64,000 nucleotides of DNA, taken from PWVB01 sp964530185. GTDB lineage: Bacteria > Chloroflexota > Anaerolineae > B4-G1 > SLSP01. Positions 43,168 to 51,242 of this stretch are shown here, piece by piece. Within the stretch, counting starts at the first letter, position 1. Every line of letters begins with the position of its first letter. Under the pieces are notes generated by a model. The model had not been told where the DNA came from, ran no database searches, and was given only the letters and a program-made list of their open reading frames with translations. The translations under genes were made by a program, and so were the position numbers. Location of the stretch: positions 1-64,000 of the forward strand of contig CAZHBB010000001.1 in assembly GCA_964530185.1 (NCBI GenBank), in the 5' to 3' direction.

Positions 43168-44607
43168 ATGTCAGCAAATCGTCCCAATATCCTGTGGATC
43201 TGCACGGATCAGCAACGTTATGACACCATTGGCGCTTTGGGGAATGCCCACATCCATACGCCCAATCTCGATCGTCTTGTATCCGAGGGTGTGGCTTTCA
43301 CTCGGGCCTATTCGCAGAGCCCGATCTGCACGCCCAGCCGCGCCAGTTTTCTGACGGGCAGGTACCCCAGCACAATCCATGTGAACCGCAACGGAGATGG
43401 TTGGTTCCCAGAACAGGCGCGTTTGATCACCCGCACGCTGCGTGACATCGGATATGACTGCGGATTGGCGGGCAAGCTTCACCTCACGGCTGCTCACGGC
43501 CGAGTCGAGTGGCTGCCGGAGGACGCCTATGGATACACTTTCTTTCGCTGGAGTCATCACCCACATCCGGAGCGTTTCTGGCCCACGGAAGCCCATCATT
43601 ATCAAGCGTGGCTGCGTGAACAGGGCGTGGTGTGGGAGGAGGCTTACAACGCGGACCTGGACAGCGCCTGGCACGTCCCGGGATATTGTCGTCCGGGTAT
43701 TGCAGCCGAGTTTCATCAAACCACCTGGTGTTTCAATGAGGCGATCGCTTTCATCACAGAGGATCACCCAGGGCCGTGGTTGATGTCGATCAATCCATTT
43801 GATCCCCATCCCCCTTTCGATCCTCCCCTGAGTTATCTGGAGCGGATGGACTGGTCCCATATCCCCTTGCCCCTCTACCATGAAGGGGATCTCTCGCATC
43901 AGCTTCGCTTCCGGGGTATCGACCACCAGACGGAAGATCCCCTGCCGCCTACGAGTTACGATGCCCGCCGGATGGTGGCAGCTTACTATGCGCAGATAGA
44001 GCTGATCGACGCTCAAGTGGGACGCCTGCTAGACGTCCTGGAGGCAACGGGACAGCGCGAGAACACGCTGATCATCTTCACCAGCGATCACGGCGAGATG
44101 CTTGGCGATCACGGGCTGCTGTGGAAGGGATGCCGTTTCTACGAGGGTGCCGTGCGCGTCCCTCTCATCTTCAGTTGGCCTGGGCAGTTCGTGGCTGGTG
44201 TCAGGAGTGAGGCGCTGGTGGGGTTGATCGATATCGTGCCCACGTTGCTGGAGACGTTGGGCCTGCCCATTTCATCTCACGTCCAGGGGCGCTCGCTGCT
44301 TTCTCTCTTAGAGGGTACAGTTGCTCCGACCGCTCATCGCAAGTTCGTGCGAAGTGAGTATCATGATGCCCTGGACCGTCCATATGCCAGCCATGCCAAC
44401 ATGATACGGACCGAGCGGTTCAAGCTGGTTGTCTATCATGGGCATGATGTTGGGGAGCTCTATGATCTGGAGGAGGACCCGGACGAGTTCCATAACCTGT
44501 GGGATCTCCCTGCCTATCAGGATCTGAAGTGTGAGCTGATGCGCCAACTGTTCGATGACATTATGCTCTCCGTCGATGAGGGCATCGACCGGGTGGGGCG
44601 TTTCTAG
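43168..44607 (+). CDS. Sulfatase, Cys-type (family S1)
   Basis: 479-residue sulfatase. The formylglycine motif is Cys54-Thr-Pro-Ser-Arg58 (ICTPSRASFLTGRYPS); metal sites are ICTDQQRYDT and FTSDHGEMLGDHGLLWKG. There is no signal peptide. AGAGGAGG precedes the ATG by about six bases. It is transcribed away from the sulfatase/fucosidase operon and is followed 24 bases later by endonuclease V. With three sulfatases nearby, the target glycan is probably sulfated at several positions. Confidence 0.93.
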   Translation: MSANRPNILWICTDQQRYDTIGALGNAHIHTPNLDRLVSEGVAFTRAYSQSPICTPSRASFLTGRYPSTIHVNRNGDGWFPEQARLITRTLRDIGYDCGLAGKLHLTAAHGRVEWLPEDAYGYTFFRWSHHPHPERFWPTEAHHYQAWLREQGVVWEEAYNADLDSAWHVPGYCRPGIAAEFHQTTWCFNEAIAFITEDHPGPWLMSINPFDPHPPFDPPLSYLERMDWSHIPLPLYHEGDLSHQLRFRGIDHQTEDPLPPTSYDARRMVAAYYAQIELIDAQVGRLLDVLEATGQRENTLIIFTSDHGEMLGDHGLLWKGCRFYEGAVRVPLIFSWPGQFVAGVRSEALVGLIDIVPTLLETLGLPISSHVQGRSLLSLLEGTVAPTAHRKFVRSEYHDALDRPYASHANMIRTERFKLVVYHGHDVGELYDLEEDPDEFHNLWDLPAYQDLKCELMRQLFDDIMLSVDEGIDRVGRF

Positions 44608-44631
44608 GATTTTGAACATAGTGTAACATCC

Positions 44632-45369
44632 ATGGGGGGACTAACAGTACGTCCGGATCTGGTGCATCGCTGGGACCTGGCGCCGCAAGAAGCGATAGCG
44701 CTTCAGAGGCGGTTGGCAGAGCGCGTGCGTCGCGAACCGGATCTGGGAGAGGTTCGCAGGGTTGCGGGTGTAGATGCCAGCTACCGCGACCAGACTGCCG
44801 TGGGTGCAGTCGTCGTCCTGGACTATCCGACGTTGACCGTGGTGGACTACGCCGTGGCTCGGTGTCCGGTGACTTACCCGTATGTGCCGGGCCTGCTGAG
44901 TTTCCGGGAGGCCCCAGCGGTGCTGCAGGCCCTGGCCCAGATCGAAGTGGTGCCGGATCTGCTCATCTTCGATGGACATGGCATCGCTCATCCACGCCGG
45001 TTGGGGCTTGCCAGTCACATTGGCGTGTTGTTGGATGTGCCATCCATTGGATGCGCCAAGAGGCGGCTGTGTGGGACTTATGAGATGCCGGGGACAGAGG
45101 CCGGCAGCGTGTCCCCGTTGTATGACAGGGACACCCACGAAGTCATCGGCGCGGTGGTGAGAACTCGCACTGGCGTTAAGCCTGTGTTTGTCTCGATTGG
45201 GCATAGAGTTGACCTGGACACGGCTATTCACTATGTGTTGACGTGTTGCCGGGGGCGACGGTTGCCTGAGCCCACGCGGTGGGCTGATAAGGTCGCAGGT
45301 GGTCTTCGGCCCACTCTGGAGGGGCTTCGCGGCCTGGATGGGAGCACAGAGAACGTAACACCTGCGTAG
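44632..45369 (+). CDS. nfi: Endonuclease V (deoxyinosine 3' endonuclease)
   Basis: 245-residue DNA repair nuclease that nicks next to deoxyinosine. The conserved blocks are all present: RVAGVDASYRD (first catalytic Asp), YVPGLLSFREAP (wedge Tyr and Glu), LLIFDGHGIAHPRRLGLASHIG (second Asp) and the C-terminal KPVFVSIGHRVDLDTA. Length is slightly above the E. coli enzyme. It sits 24 bases after a sulfatase and 13 bases before the carbohydrate kinase, so it shares a transcript with unrelated sugar genes, an unusual placement. Confidence 0.95.
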   Translation: MGGLTVRPDLVHRWDLAPQEAIALQRRLAERVRREPDLGEVRRVAGVDASYRDQTAVGAVVVLDYPTLTVVDYAVARCPVTYPYVPGLLSFREAPAVLQALAQIEVVPDLLIFDGHGIAHPRRLGLASHIGVLLDVPSIGCAKRRLCGTYEMPGTEAGSVSPLYDRDTHEVIGAVVRTRTGVKPVFVSIGHRVDLDTAIHYVLTCCRGRRLPEPTRWADKVAGGLRPTLEGLRGLDGSTENVTPA

Positions 45370-45382
45370 ACAGGAGGGAGCA

Positions 45383-46540
45383 ATGGGGAACACTAGGTTG
45401 AAGTATGACATTACCAAGGATGACTTGAGCGCACTCCGAGGGGGAAGGCCCGTATTCGTGACGTTTGGGGAGGTGATGGTGCGCGATACCCCAGCGGATA
45501 AGGAACGACCGGAGCGCACGCGGTTGGTCCATTTATCGCTGGCAGGCAGCGAGTACACCCTGGCCATTGCACTGGCTCGCTTTGGGATTCCCAGCGCCTA
45601 CATCACACGGGTCCCGGACAATCCCTATGGGCACATGGTGCGTAACGTGGCCCGTGAACATGGCGTGAACACGGATGACTTGGTGTGGGCCTCCAAAACG
45701 GAGCCTATTGGGCGTTTCATCTATGAGATAGGGCGCACGCCTCGCAAGAATGTGGGCGTGTACCAGCGGATGTATTCCGCTGCCTCGCGTCTTGACGCGG
45801 GCATGGTGGACTGGGGGAAAGTGCTTGAGGGCTGCAAACTGTTCCATACCTCGGGTATCACCTTTGGATTGGCGAACCATAGTGGCTATGCGCACAATGG
45901 GCCGTTGGCGGCATTTCAGGAAGCCATTCAGCACAAACCAACCGACTGTTGGGTGGGCCTGGATTACAACTATCGCTCGACGCTTTGGTCCCCCGAACAG
46001 GCTCGAGAGGTGCTGACTCCCATCCTTACGGACTTCGTGGACATTCTCATCACCTCCATCGAGGATATGGCCAGGATCTATGGCTTTGGCTGCGGTCAAT
46101 ACTCGGCACAGCAGATCGTCGATGGCGATATCGGTCCTATTGAGGATGATGACATCCGGGCCTTCGCGGTGGAGATCCATCGGCGCTTCCGCACACGTAT
46201 CGTGGCCATCACCATCCGCTATCCAGACAACTTCGAGCAGCACCGTTGGGAATCGGCAGCCGTGGATGCCGACGGGAATTTCTTCCGTTCACCCGCGGTC
46301 AGACCGATCACCCTTTGGGACCGCCTGGGTGGTGGCGATACCTGGAATGCCGGGTTCTATTATGGGTTGCTCTCAGAAGGGTTCACGCCTGCGGGCATCG
46401 AGAAGGGCGTGTTGGTGGGCGATGCGGCGACCCGCATCAAGCAGACATTGATGTTCGACCTGCCCATTGTGACCAAGGAGGAGGTCCAGGCGTTGTTGAG
46501 GGCCGATGTGCTGGGCGGGGGCAAGCGAACGGCGCGTTGA
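45383..46540 (+). CDS. PfkB-family carbohydrate kinase, probable 2-keto-3-deoxygluconate kinase
   Basis: 385-residue ribokinase-fold enzyme. The opening VFVTFGEVMVRDTP, the substrate-binding AGSEYTLAIALARFG and the catalytic DRLGGGDTWNAGFYYGLL (base Asp) match the family. It resembles 2-keto-3-deoxygluconate kinase (KdgK-like), and KDPG aldolase follows 32 bases later, which supports phosphorylation of a 2-keto-3-deoxy sugar acid. An insertion near residues 225-250 makes it longer than usual (about 310-340). AGGAGGG precedes the ATG. Confidence 0.85.
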   Translation: MGNTRLKYDITKDDLSALRGGRPVFVTFGEVMVRDTPADKERPERTRLVHLSLAGSEYTLAIALARFGIPSAYITRVPDNPYGHMVRNVAREHGVNTDDLVWASKTEPIGRFIYEIGRTPRKNVGVYQRMYSAASRLDAGMVDWGKVLEGCKLFHTSGITFGLANHSGYAHNGPLAAFQEAIQHKPTDCWVGLDYNYRSTLWSPEQAREVLTPILTDFVDILITSIEDMARIYGFGCGQYSAQQIVDGDIGPIEDDDIRAFAVEIHRRFRTRIVAITIRYPDNFEQHRWESAAVDADGNFFRSPAVRPITLWDRLGGGDTWNAGFYYGLLSEGFTPAGIEKGVLVGDAATRIKQTLMFDLPIVTKEEVQALLRADVLGGGKRTAR

Positions 46541-46572
46541 ACTGACCCATACAGATGTAGAGGGAGGAAGTG

Positions 46573-47220
46573 ATGGACAAGATGGAAAAGCTCGGTCTCA
46601 TCCAGGAGACGGGGGTGATCGCGATCATGCGCGCCCAGAGTTCTGATCAGCTCATCGCGGCGGCTGATGCGATCCGTGCCGGTGGTGTGCGGGCGATCGA
46701 GGTGACGATGACCACGCCGGGTGCGTTGCAGGTCATCGAGGAGGCCAGCCGGCGCTATGGGGATGAGGTGCTGTTTGGAGCGGGTTCTGTGCTGGACGCT
46801 GAGACAGCCCGCGCTGCTCTCCTGGCGGGGGCGGGTTTCGTCGTGGCACCCACCTTGAACGTAGATGTGGTGGCGCTCTGTAACCGGTATGGTGTGCCGG
46901 TGGTTCCGGGTATCTTTACCCCCACCGAGGCTCTGACAGCCTGGGAGGCCGGCGCCGATATGGTGAAGCTCTTTCCTGCCAGCGTCGGAGGTCCGGCGAT
47001 GATCAAGGCAATCCTCGCCCCACTGCCGCAGCTCAAAATCGTGCCTGTGGGAGGCGTCAACCTGCAGACCGCAAGTGAATTCATCAGACAGGGCGCGGCG
47101 GCTTTGGGGGTGGGGAGCAGTCTGGTCAATCAGTCCCTGCTGGACCAGGGGGATATGGCAGAGCTGACGCGGCGTGCGGCGGCTTTCATTGAGGCGGTCA
47201 GGCTGGGACGGAGCCAGTAA
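46573..47220 (+). CDS. eda: 2-dehydro-3-deoxy-phosphogluconate aldolase
   Basis: 215-residue class I aldolase splitting 2-keto-3-deoxy-6-phosphogluconate into pyruvate and glyceraldehyde 3-phosphate. The Schiff-base Lys132 lies in MVKLFPA, Glu43 in AIEVTMTTPG, and Arg20 in IAIMRAQ, as in bacterial KDPG/KHG aldolases. GGGAGG lies 5 bases before the ATG; a GTG codon just upstream is possible. Together with the preceding kinase it forms the last steps of an Entner-Doudoroff-type or deoxy-acid route and links the glycan genes to central metabolism. Confidence 0.95.
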   Translation: MDKMEKLGLIQETGVIAIMRAQSSDQLIAAADAIRAGGVRAIEVTMTTPGALQVIEEASRRYGDEVLFGAGSVLDAETARAALLAGAGFVVAPTLNVDVVALCNRYGVPVVPGIFTPTEALTAWEAGADMVKLFPASVGGPAMIKAILAPLPQLKIVPVGGVNLQTASEFIRQGAAALGVGSSLVNQSLLDQGDMAELTRRAAAFIEAVRLGRSQ

Positions 47221-47250
47221 AGCTTGAGTCTTCTCACGATAAGGATGTCG

Positions 47251-47280
47251 AGTGGGGGCTGCCCAAGGGCAGCCCCCACT
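47251..47280. terminator. Perfect 14-bp hairpin between convergent genes
   Basis: AGTGGGGGCTGCCC and GGGCAGCCCCCACT pair exactly around AA, directly between the aldolase stop and the HAS-barrel stop on the other strand. It lacks a T-run but is very stable, so a bidirectional terminator is likely. Confidence 0.6.
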
Positions 47281-47288
47281 GTGTCTGG

Positions 47289-47930
47289 CTATGTGGGACG
47301 TGCGGCTGTGTATAGGGACTCCAACCTGCGCAGAATCCGATCCAGGCGCACGGGGTCGCGCCCCAGGTAGCGTGCCAGATATCTCCCGGAATCCACCAGG
47401 AAGTGTTCGACCTCAGACGCGGGGCGAAGTGCGGCAGCCCGTTCCAGGGCCGCGGGGATGAGTTCATCGGTCGGTAAGTCTGGTGCGTCGAGCAAAGTGC
47501 GCATGAACTCAGGGGAGGCCGTGATGGCTTTTACCTCTTGATCAGAGCAGACCGCGATGCTGTATAACACCATGGGGGGCTGGGGAGGAAACCCGTAGAT
47601 GAAAGATCCACCCCCAGCCATCCGATAGCCGATGGCCGCCACGGATATCTCTACAGGCAGGGCGCGGTTCTCGCGTTGGTCCTGGATCACCTCTGCATAC
47701 TGCGGGTCGTCGGGCGCGATGGTGGCAGCCAGTGTGCGGAGGAAGGGGTCATCTTGAAGGCGGATGTTGTGAACGATGCCGATCAGGTCTGTCTGTCCCT
47801 GTTGGATCGGTGCGCGCACAAACGTGCCGAACGTCGGTACCTCGGGCTCGGGAATGCGCGACGCCACCACGAACCCCCGGATATCTGCGCGTAGGACGTT
47901 GCCGATGACAATGGTATGATAGTTGGTCAT
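47289..47930 (-). CDS. HAS-barrel domain protein next to NurA
   Basis: 213-residue soluble protein. The N-terminal part (IVIGNVLRADIRGFVVASRIPEPEVPTFGTFVRAPIQ) reads as the HAS-barrel found at the N terminus of HerA-type translocases and in stand-alone companions. The rest is mostly helical and unassigned. It follows nurA by 32 bases in the same direction. In archaea and some bacteria NurA works with the HerA ATPase in DNA-end resection. Here a HAS-barrel protein without an ATPase domain occupies the neighbour position. Role inferred from context only. Confidence 0.72.
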   Translation of the reverse strand: MTNYHTIVIGNVLRADIRGFVVASRIPEPEVPTFGTFVRAPIQQGQTDLIGIVHNIRLQDDPFLRTLAATIAPDDPQYAEVIQDQRENRALPVEISVAAIGYRMAGGGSFIYGFPPQPPMVLYSIAVCSDQEVKAITASPEFMRTLLDAPDLPTDELIPAALERAAALRPASEVEHFLVDSGRYLARYLGRDPVRLDRILRRLESLYTAARPT

Positions 47931-47962
47931 GGTTTCACTCACTTCGTTGGGCCTTGTCAGGT

Positions 47963-49132
47963 CTATCGGTGGCTCAGAAGGGACTTTTGCTGTGCTTTGG
48001 CGGAGGGCTCTGTATAGAGTCCGTCCCGCAGTAGTTCGCGTTGTATGGCCTGCTCCAGGACTCCCTTGTCCCTGGACGTCACCAGTGCTTCCTCGTGGGC
48101 CCGGGCCAGGACATAGGGATACCCGCTCAGGACCTGCGCTTGATGCTGGAGGACGGACTGCAGCATATCCATGGCTTCCCGGTCCCGGGCTGCCCAGGCC
48201 GGTACCTCGACACGCGCCACTGAGGCCCCAGCCGGGCTTCCGAACTTCCCATAACACAGCCAGATCTCCTGGCCGGCAAGCGCGTGGAGCCGATTTGTTG
48301 CACTGAGGCGTGTGAACCACGCCGTCCGGCTGCCAGGCGTGAGCACCTGTTCCATGAGAGCTAGATCTGTGAGCCCCCGTAGGGGGAATTGCCCCGCGGG
48401 TTCCTCCGCTGCTCCCTCGGTGATTTGGCGGCTGACCCATAGCAGCGTCAGCAAGAGGCGCCCTCCAGGACGATCGACATATCCCACAGGGATGGCCCCG
48501 ACCTTTTGCAGGCGAGACAACGCCGATAGATAGCTCTTGAGGTGGCTCCCCTCGGCACTCCGTTCCATGTAGGGCCAGAGCAGAGGGCCATCGATCAGGA
48601 CGATGATGGGCGCGACACTACGCGCTCTCTCCCTCTCGGCCAGCGCCGCAGCGACCTCCATCTCCTTTATGGATCTCTCAATGTTGAGGGTTTCGCTATC
48701 GATCAGGTAGCCATGAGCGTCGTAAAGATCCTCATCCTGGTATCGCAGCCATGCTCGGGTGTACGTCTCCGGCGCCTGTTGCGTGTAGCGAAAGAGCAGG
48801 GCGCCGATGTGCAAGAGGTAGTAGAGGAGCGGTGCGTGTCGATCGGGATAGATCTGAGAGCCATCGACGCCGATGGTGACGACCCGGCTGCGGTCCACAC
48901 GGGGGCATGGGATCTGGATGGCCCACGGTGTGTCTTCGGCTGGTAGCAGGCCTATCCCGTTGGGGCCCTCGTCCACCAGGGGCAGGAGCCGGGTTCGTAG
49001 TTGGCTGTCTTCTGGGAGATCGCTCAGCCATCGCATGGCGAGTTTCAGGAGAGATGCGCGCAGTTGTTGGCGAGCGCCCGCCTGTCTCCGCATCTCAATG
49101 ATGGCGTGGTGTAACTGCTCGATATGAAGCAT
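47963..49132 (-). CDS. nurA: NurA-domain nuclease
   Basis: 389-residue protein with a NurA 5'-3' nuclease domain of RNase H-like fold. Acidic metal-binding residues appear in TIGVDGSQIYPDRHAP (near residue 87), IIVLIDGPLLWPYM, and IPVGYVDRPGGRLL. NurA acts with the HerA helicase in processing DNA ends for recombination; HerA is not in this window. A promoter with -10 TATAAT lies only 6 bases before the ATG, so the mRNA is probably leaderless and no Shine-Dalgarno sequence is present. Domain assignment is good; biological role is inferred. Confidence 0.82.
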   Translation of the reverse strand: MLHIEQLHHAIIEMRRQAGARQQLRASLLKLAMRWLSDLPEDSQLRTRLLPLVDEGPNGIGLLPAEDTPWAIQIPCPRVDRSRVVTIGVDGSQIYPDRHAPLLYYLLHIGALLFRYTQQAPETYTRAWLRYQDEDLYDAHGYLIDSETLNIERSIKEMEVAAALAERERARSVAPIIVLIDGPLLWPYMERSAEGSHLKSYLSALSRLQKVGAIPVGYVDRPGGRLLLTLLWVSRQITEGAAEEPAGQFPLRGLTDLALMEQVLTPGSRTAWFTRLSATNRLHALAGQEIWLCYGKFGSPAGASVARVEVPAWAARDREAMDMLQSVLQHQAQVLSGYPYVLARAHEEALVTSRDKGVLEQAIQRELLRDGLYTEPSAKAQQKSLLSHR

Positions 49133-49138
49133 GACTGC

Positions 49139-49166
49139 ATTATAGCGGCATCATGGTCGCAATCAA
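49139..49166 (-). promoter_or_regulatory. Leaderless-type promoter of nurA
   Basis: On the minus strand TTGATT (plus 49161-49166), 16 bases and TATAAT (49139-49144). The -10 ends 6 bases before the A of the start codon, so transcription would begin at or next to the ATG. Confidence 0.6.
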
Positions 49167-49400
49167 AGCGTCCTTGGGGGGCCGTAGCCCCGCATGTTCC
49201 TGGTGCGATGGTGACACTCTGTACCATGCAGATGTTTCTCCATGCGGAGAGCGGCTTTGCGACAAGGGTGCGAATCACGGCCCACGCTGGACCCTGGTAG
49301 AACTGCTCGACACTTAAGGAATACACAGCGGTTGAGGGGACATTCAAAAAGAGATACAAAGATATGACTTTGAGATATTTGTTGGATGACTTTTAGGCTA

Positions 49401-49429
49401 TTGCATCGTTTTGGGGTTTGTTGTATAAT
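49401..49429 (+). promoter_or_regulatory. Promoter of the division and cell wall cluster
   Basis: TTGCAT and a perfect TATAAT are separated by exactly 17 bases. This is a convincing housekeeping promoter 80 bases before mraZ and directly upstream of the GTGG repeat array. No other gene is seen in the 49133-49508 intergenic region. Confidence 0.7.
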
Positions 49430-49430
49430 G

Positions 49431-49465
49431 GTGGAAGATTGTGGGGCAAAGTGGGGCGTCGTGGC
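49431..49465 (+). promoter_or_regulatory. Four 10-bp-spaced GTGG repeats, predicted MraZ operator
   Basis: GTGGA, GTGGG, GTGGG and GTGGC begin at 49431, 49441, 49451 and 49461, exactly one helical turn apart. In E. coli MraZ binds direct TGGG repeats with the same 10-bp period upstream of its own gene. The array starts right after the -10 of the cluster promoter, a good place for repression. Confidence 0.75.
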
Positions 49466-49508
49466 TCTACTGCCCATGTCGTCGTCTAGGACCCCTAGGT
49501 GGTGAATC

Positions 49509-49946
49509 GTGTACTTGGGCCAGTACACCTATATGCTGGATGACAAGGGACGGCTAACCATCCCCTCTCGCTATCGAGAGGAGTTGCCCTCTGAGGTTGT
49601 CGTAACTCGTGGTATGGATCGGTGTCTGGCCCTCTATCCACCGCGAGTCTGGCAGGAGCTCAGCGACAAAGTGACGTCACTGCCACTCACCAATCCTCGG
49701 GGGCGGGCTCTGCGACGACATTTCTTTGCGCCAGCGGCAAACCTCGAGCTCGACCGCCAGGGCCGAATCTTGATCCCTGAGCATCTGCGGGAATACGCTG
49801 GGCTAGACTTGTCATCTGAGGTCCTTGTCATTGGACTCTACAACTTCATCGAGCTCTGGAATCCGCAGCGCTGGCATGATCAGAACGAGCAACAGTTGGC
49901 TGAGCTTGACGAGGACCACGGGATATGGGAAGGCGTGGACATCTAG
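49509..49946 (+). CDS. mraZ: Transcriptional regulator MraZ
   Basis: 145-residue DNA-binding regulator and first gene of the division/cell wall cluster. It has two SpoVT/AbrB-like domains, recognised by YMLDDKGRLTIPSRYRE (residues 8-24) and LELDRQGRILIPEHLREYAG (about 78-97), each with the key Asp-x-x-Gly-Arg. It is a GTG start with AGGTGG just upstream. Known MraZ proteins form ring-like oligomers and repress their own operon. The repeat array upstream supports autoregulation here. It overlaps the next gene by 22 bases. Confidence 0.96.
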   Translation: MYLGQYTYMLDDKGRLTIPSRYREELPSEVVVTRGMDRCLALYPPRVWQELSDKVTSLPLTNPRGRALRRHFFAPAANLELDRQGRILIPEHLREYAGLDLSSEVLVIGLYNFIELWNPQRWHDQNEQQLAELDEDHGIWEGVDI

Positions 49947-50872
49947 ATCCGTCTCCGGTGGGTCATGTCCCGGTCTTGCTTCAAGAAGTGGTGAAAGGCC
50001 TGGCCGTAGGGCCTGGGGGACGTTACCTTGATGCGACGGTAGGAGGCGGTGGGCATGCGGCGGCTATCCTGGAGGCCAGTGCTCCCACGGGGACTTTGCT
50101 TGGGCTTGACCGTGACCCAGAGGCTGTGGCGCGGGCATCGGCGCGACTGGCCTGCTATGGTGACCGTGCGAAGGTCATCCATGCCTCCTACGGTGATCTT
50201 CTAGCCGTTGCTCAGAGAGAAGGGGTCACCCCGCTGGATGGGGTGCTCTTTGATCTGGGGTTTTCGTCCTGGCAGATCCAGGATGCCCAACGGGGGTTCG
50301 CCTTTCAGGTGGATGGGCCGTTGGACATGCGTTTCGATCCTGGTTCTGAGTCGCCTACGGCGGCTGATCTGGTCAATGAGAGTTCTTTGGAGACGCTGGT
50401 TGATCTGTTGCGTCGCTATGGCGAGGAACCACGCGCTATGGCTATCGCACAAGCCATCGTGCGAGCTCGTCCTATTCTTTCGACGCGGCAGCTCGCGGAG
50501 GTGGTTGCACGCGCAGTTGGGCGGCGGGGACGGGTTCATCCGGCAACGCGGACGTTCCAGGCTTTGCGGATAGCTGTGAATCGGGAGTTGGAGATCTTGG
50601 AGAGGGCTCTGCCGCAGGCATTGATGGCTTTGAAGCCGGGCGGTCGACTGGCTGTGATAAGTTTTCATTCCCTGGAGGATCGGATTGTCAAGCGTTTTTT
50701 CCAGCAGGAGGCGCGTGATTGCATCTGCCCACCGGAGTTGCCTGTATGTCAGTGTCACCATCGTAGGACCATACAGTTGCTGGTGCGGAAGCCGATTGTG
50801 CCGTCTCCCGAGGAGGTTGAGGCCAATCCGCGGAGTCGCAGTGCGAAGCTGAGGATCGTGGAGCGGCTTTGA
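49925..50872 (+). CDS. rsmH: 16S rRNA (cytosine1402-N4)-methyltransferase RsmH
   Basis: 315-residue SAM-dependent enzyme methylating N4 of C1402 in 16S rRNA. It shows HVPVLLQEVVKGL at the N terminus, the SAM-binding DATVGGGGHAAAIL, then LFDLGFSSWQIQDAQRGFAF and PLDMRFDP, and KPGGRLAVISFHSLEDRIVKRFF. These are diagnostic for MraW/RsmH. It starts inside mraZ and shares its message. Length is normal. Confidence 0.97.
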   Translation: MGRRGHLDPSPVGHVPVLLQEVVKGLAVGPGGRYLDATVGGGGHAAAILEASAPTGTLLGLDRDPEAVARASARLACYGDRAKVIHASYGDLLAVAQREGVTPLDGVLFDLGFSSWQIQDAQRGFAFQVDGPLDMRFDPGSESPTAADLVNESSLETLVDLLRRYGEEPRAMAIAQAIVRARPILSTRQLAEVVARAVGRRGRVHPATRTFQALRIAVNRELEILERALPQALMALKPGGRLAVISFHSLEDRIVKRFFQQEARDCICPPELPVCQCHHRRTIQLLVRKPIVPSPEEVEANPRSRSAKLRIVERL

Positions 50873-50913
50873 TCGGGGTTGATGTGTGAGAGCGTAATGG
50901 AGTAGTTAGAGAT

Positions 50914-51240
50914 ATGGGTGCGGTGTGGCAAAAGGAGATGCATGGCGTGCGGCGGCGGACGGAGCCCCTGGATCGCGCGGCTATGGCCCGTCTCCTTCTG
51001 CTGATCGCGATCGTTGTGGTCCTTGCGTTTGTCTACATGGGCGTTCTGTGGAGCACGGCACGGTTGGGTGGGGAGCTCTGGGCTTTGAATGAGCGGTTGA
51101 TAGAGATTCAGCGACAGAATAGTCTCATCGAGGCGGAGATCGCCAGGCTCAGCTCAATCCCGGTGCTGCAGGTGCGTTCTGTTGAACTGGGCTATGTGCC
51201 GGCAGAGCAGGTAGAGTACCTGATTGTGGGAGGACGTTGA
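50914..51240 (+). CDS. FtsL-like small division protein
   Basis: 108 residues with a basic cytoplasmic start, one transmembrane helix (about residues 25-46, LLLLIAIVVVLAFVYMGVLW), then an external coiled-coil-like stretch (LWALNERLIEIQRQNSLIEAEIARL). Size, topology and position between rsmH and ftsI match FtsL/DivIC-type proteins, which help assemble the septal synthase. Sequence is too variable for firm naming. It ends two bases before the ftsI start. Confidence 0.75.
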   Translation: MGAVWQKEMHGVRRRTEPLDRAAMARLLLLIAIVVVLAFVYMGVLWSTARLGGELWALNERLIEIQRQNSLIEAEIARLSSIPVLQVRSVELGYVPAEQVEYLIVGGR

Positions 51241-51242
51241 GT

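Noticed and set aside
47931..48440. Upstream extension of the HAS-barrel frame into nurA
   Set aside because: The extension overlaps nurA in another frame and has low-complexity composition; the HAS-barrel similarity begins at the ATG at 47930.
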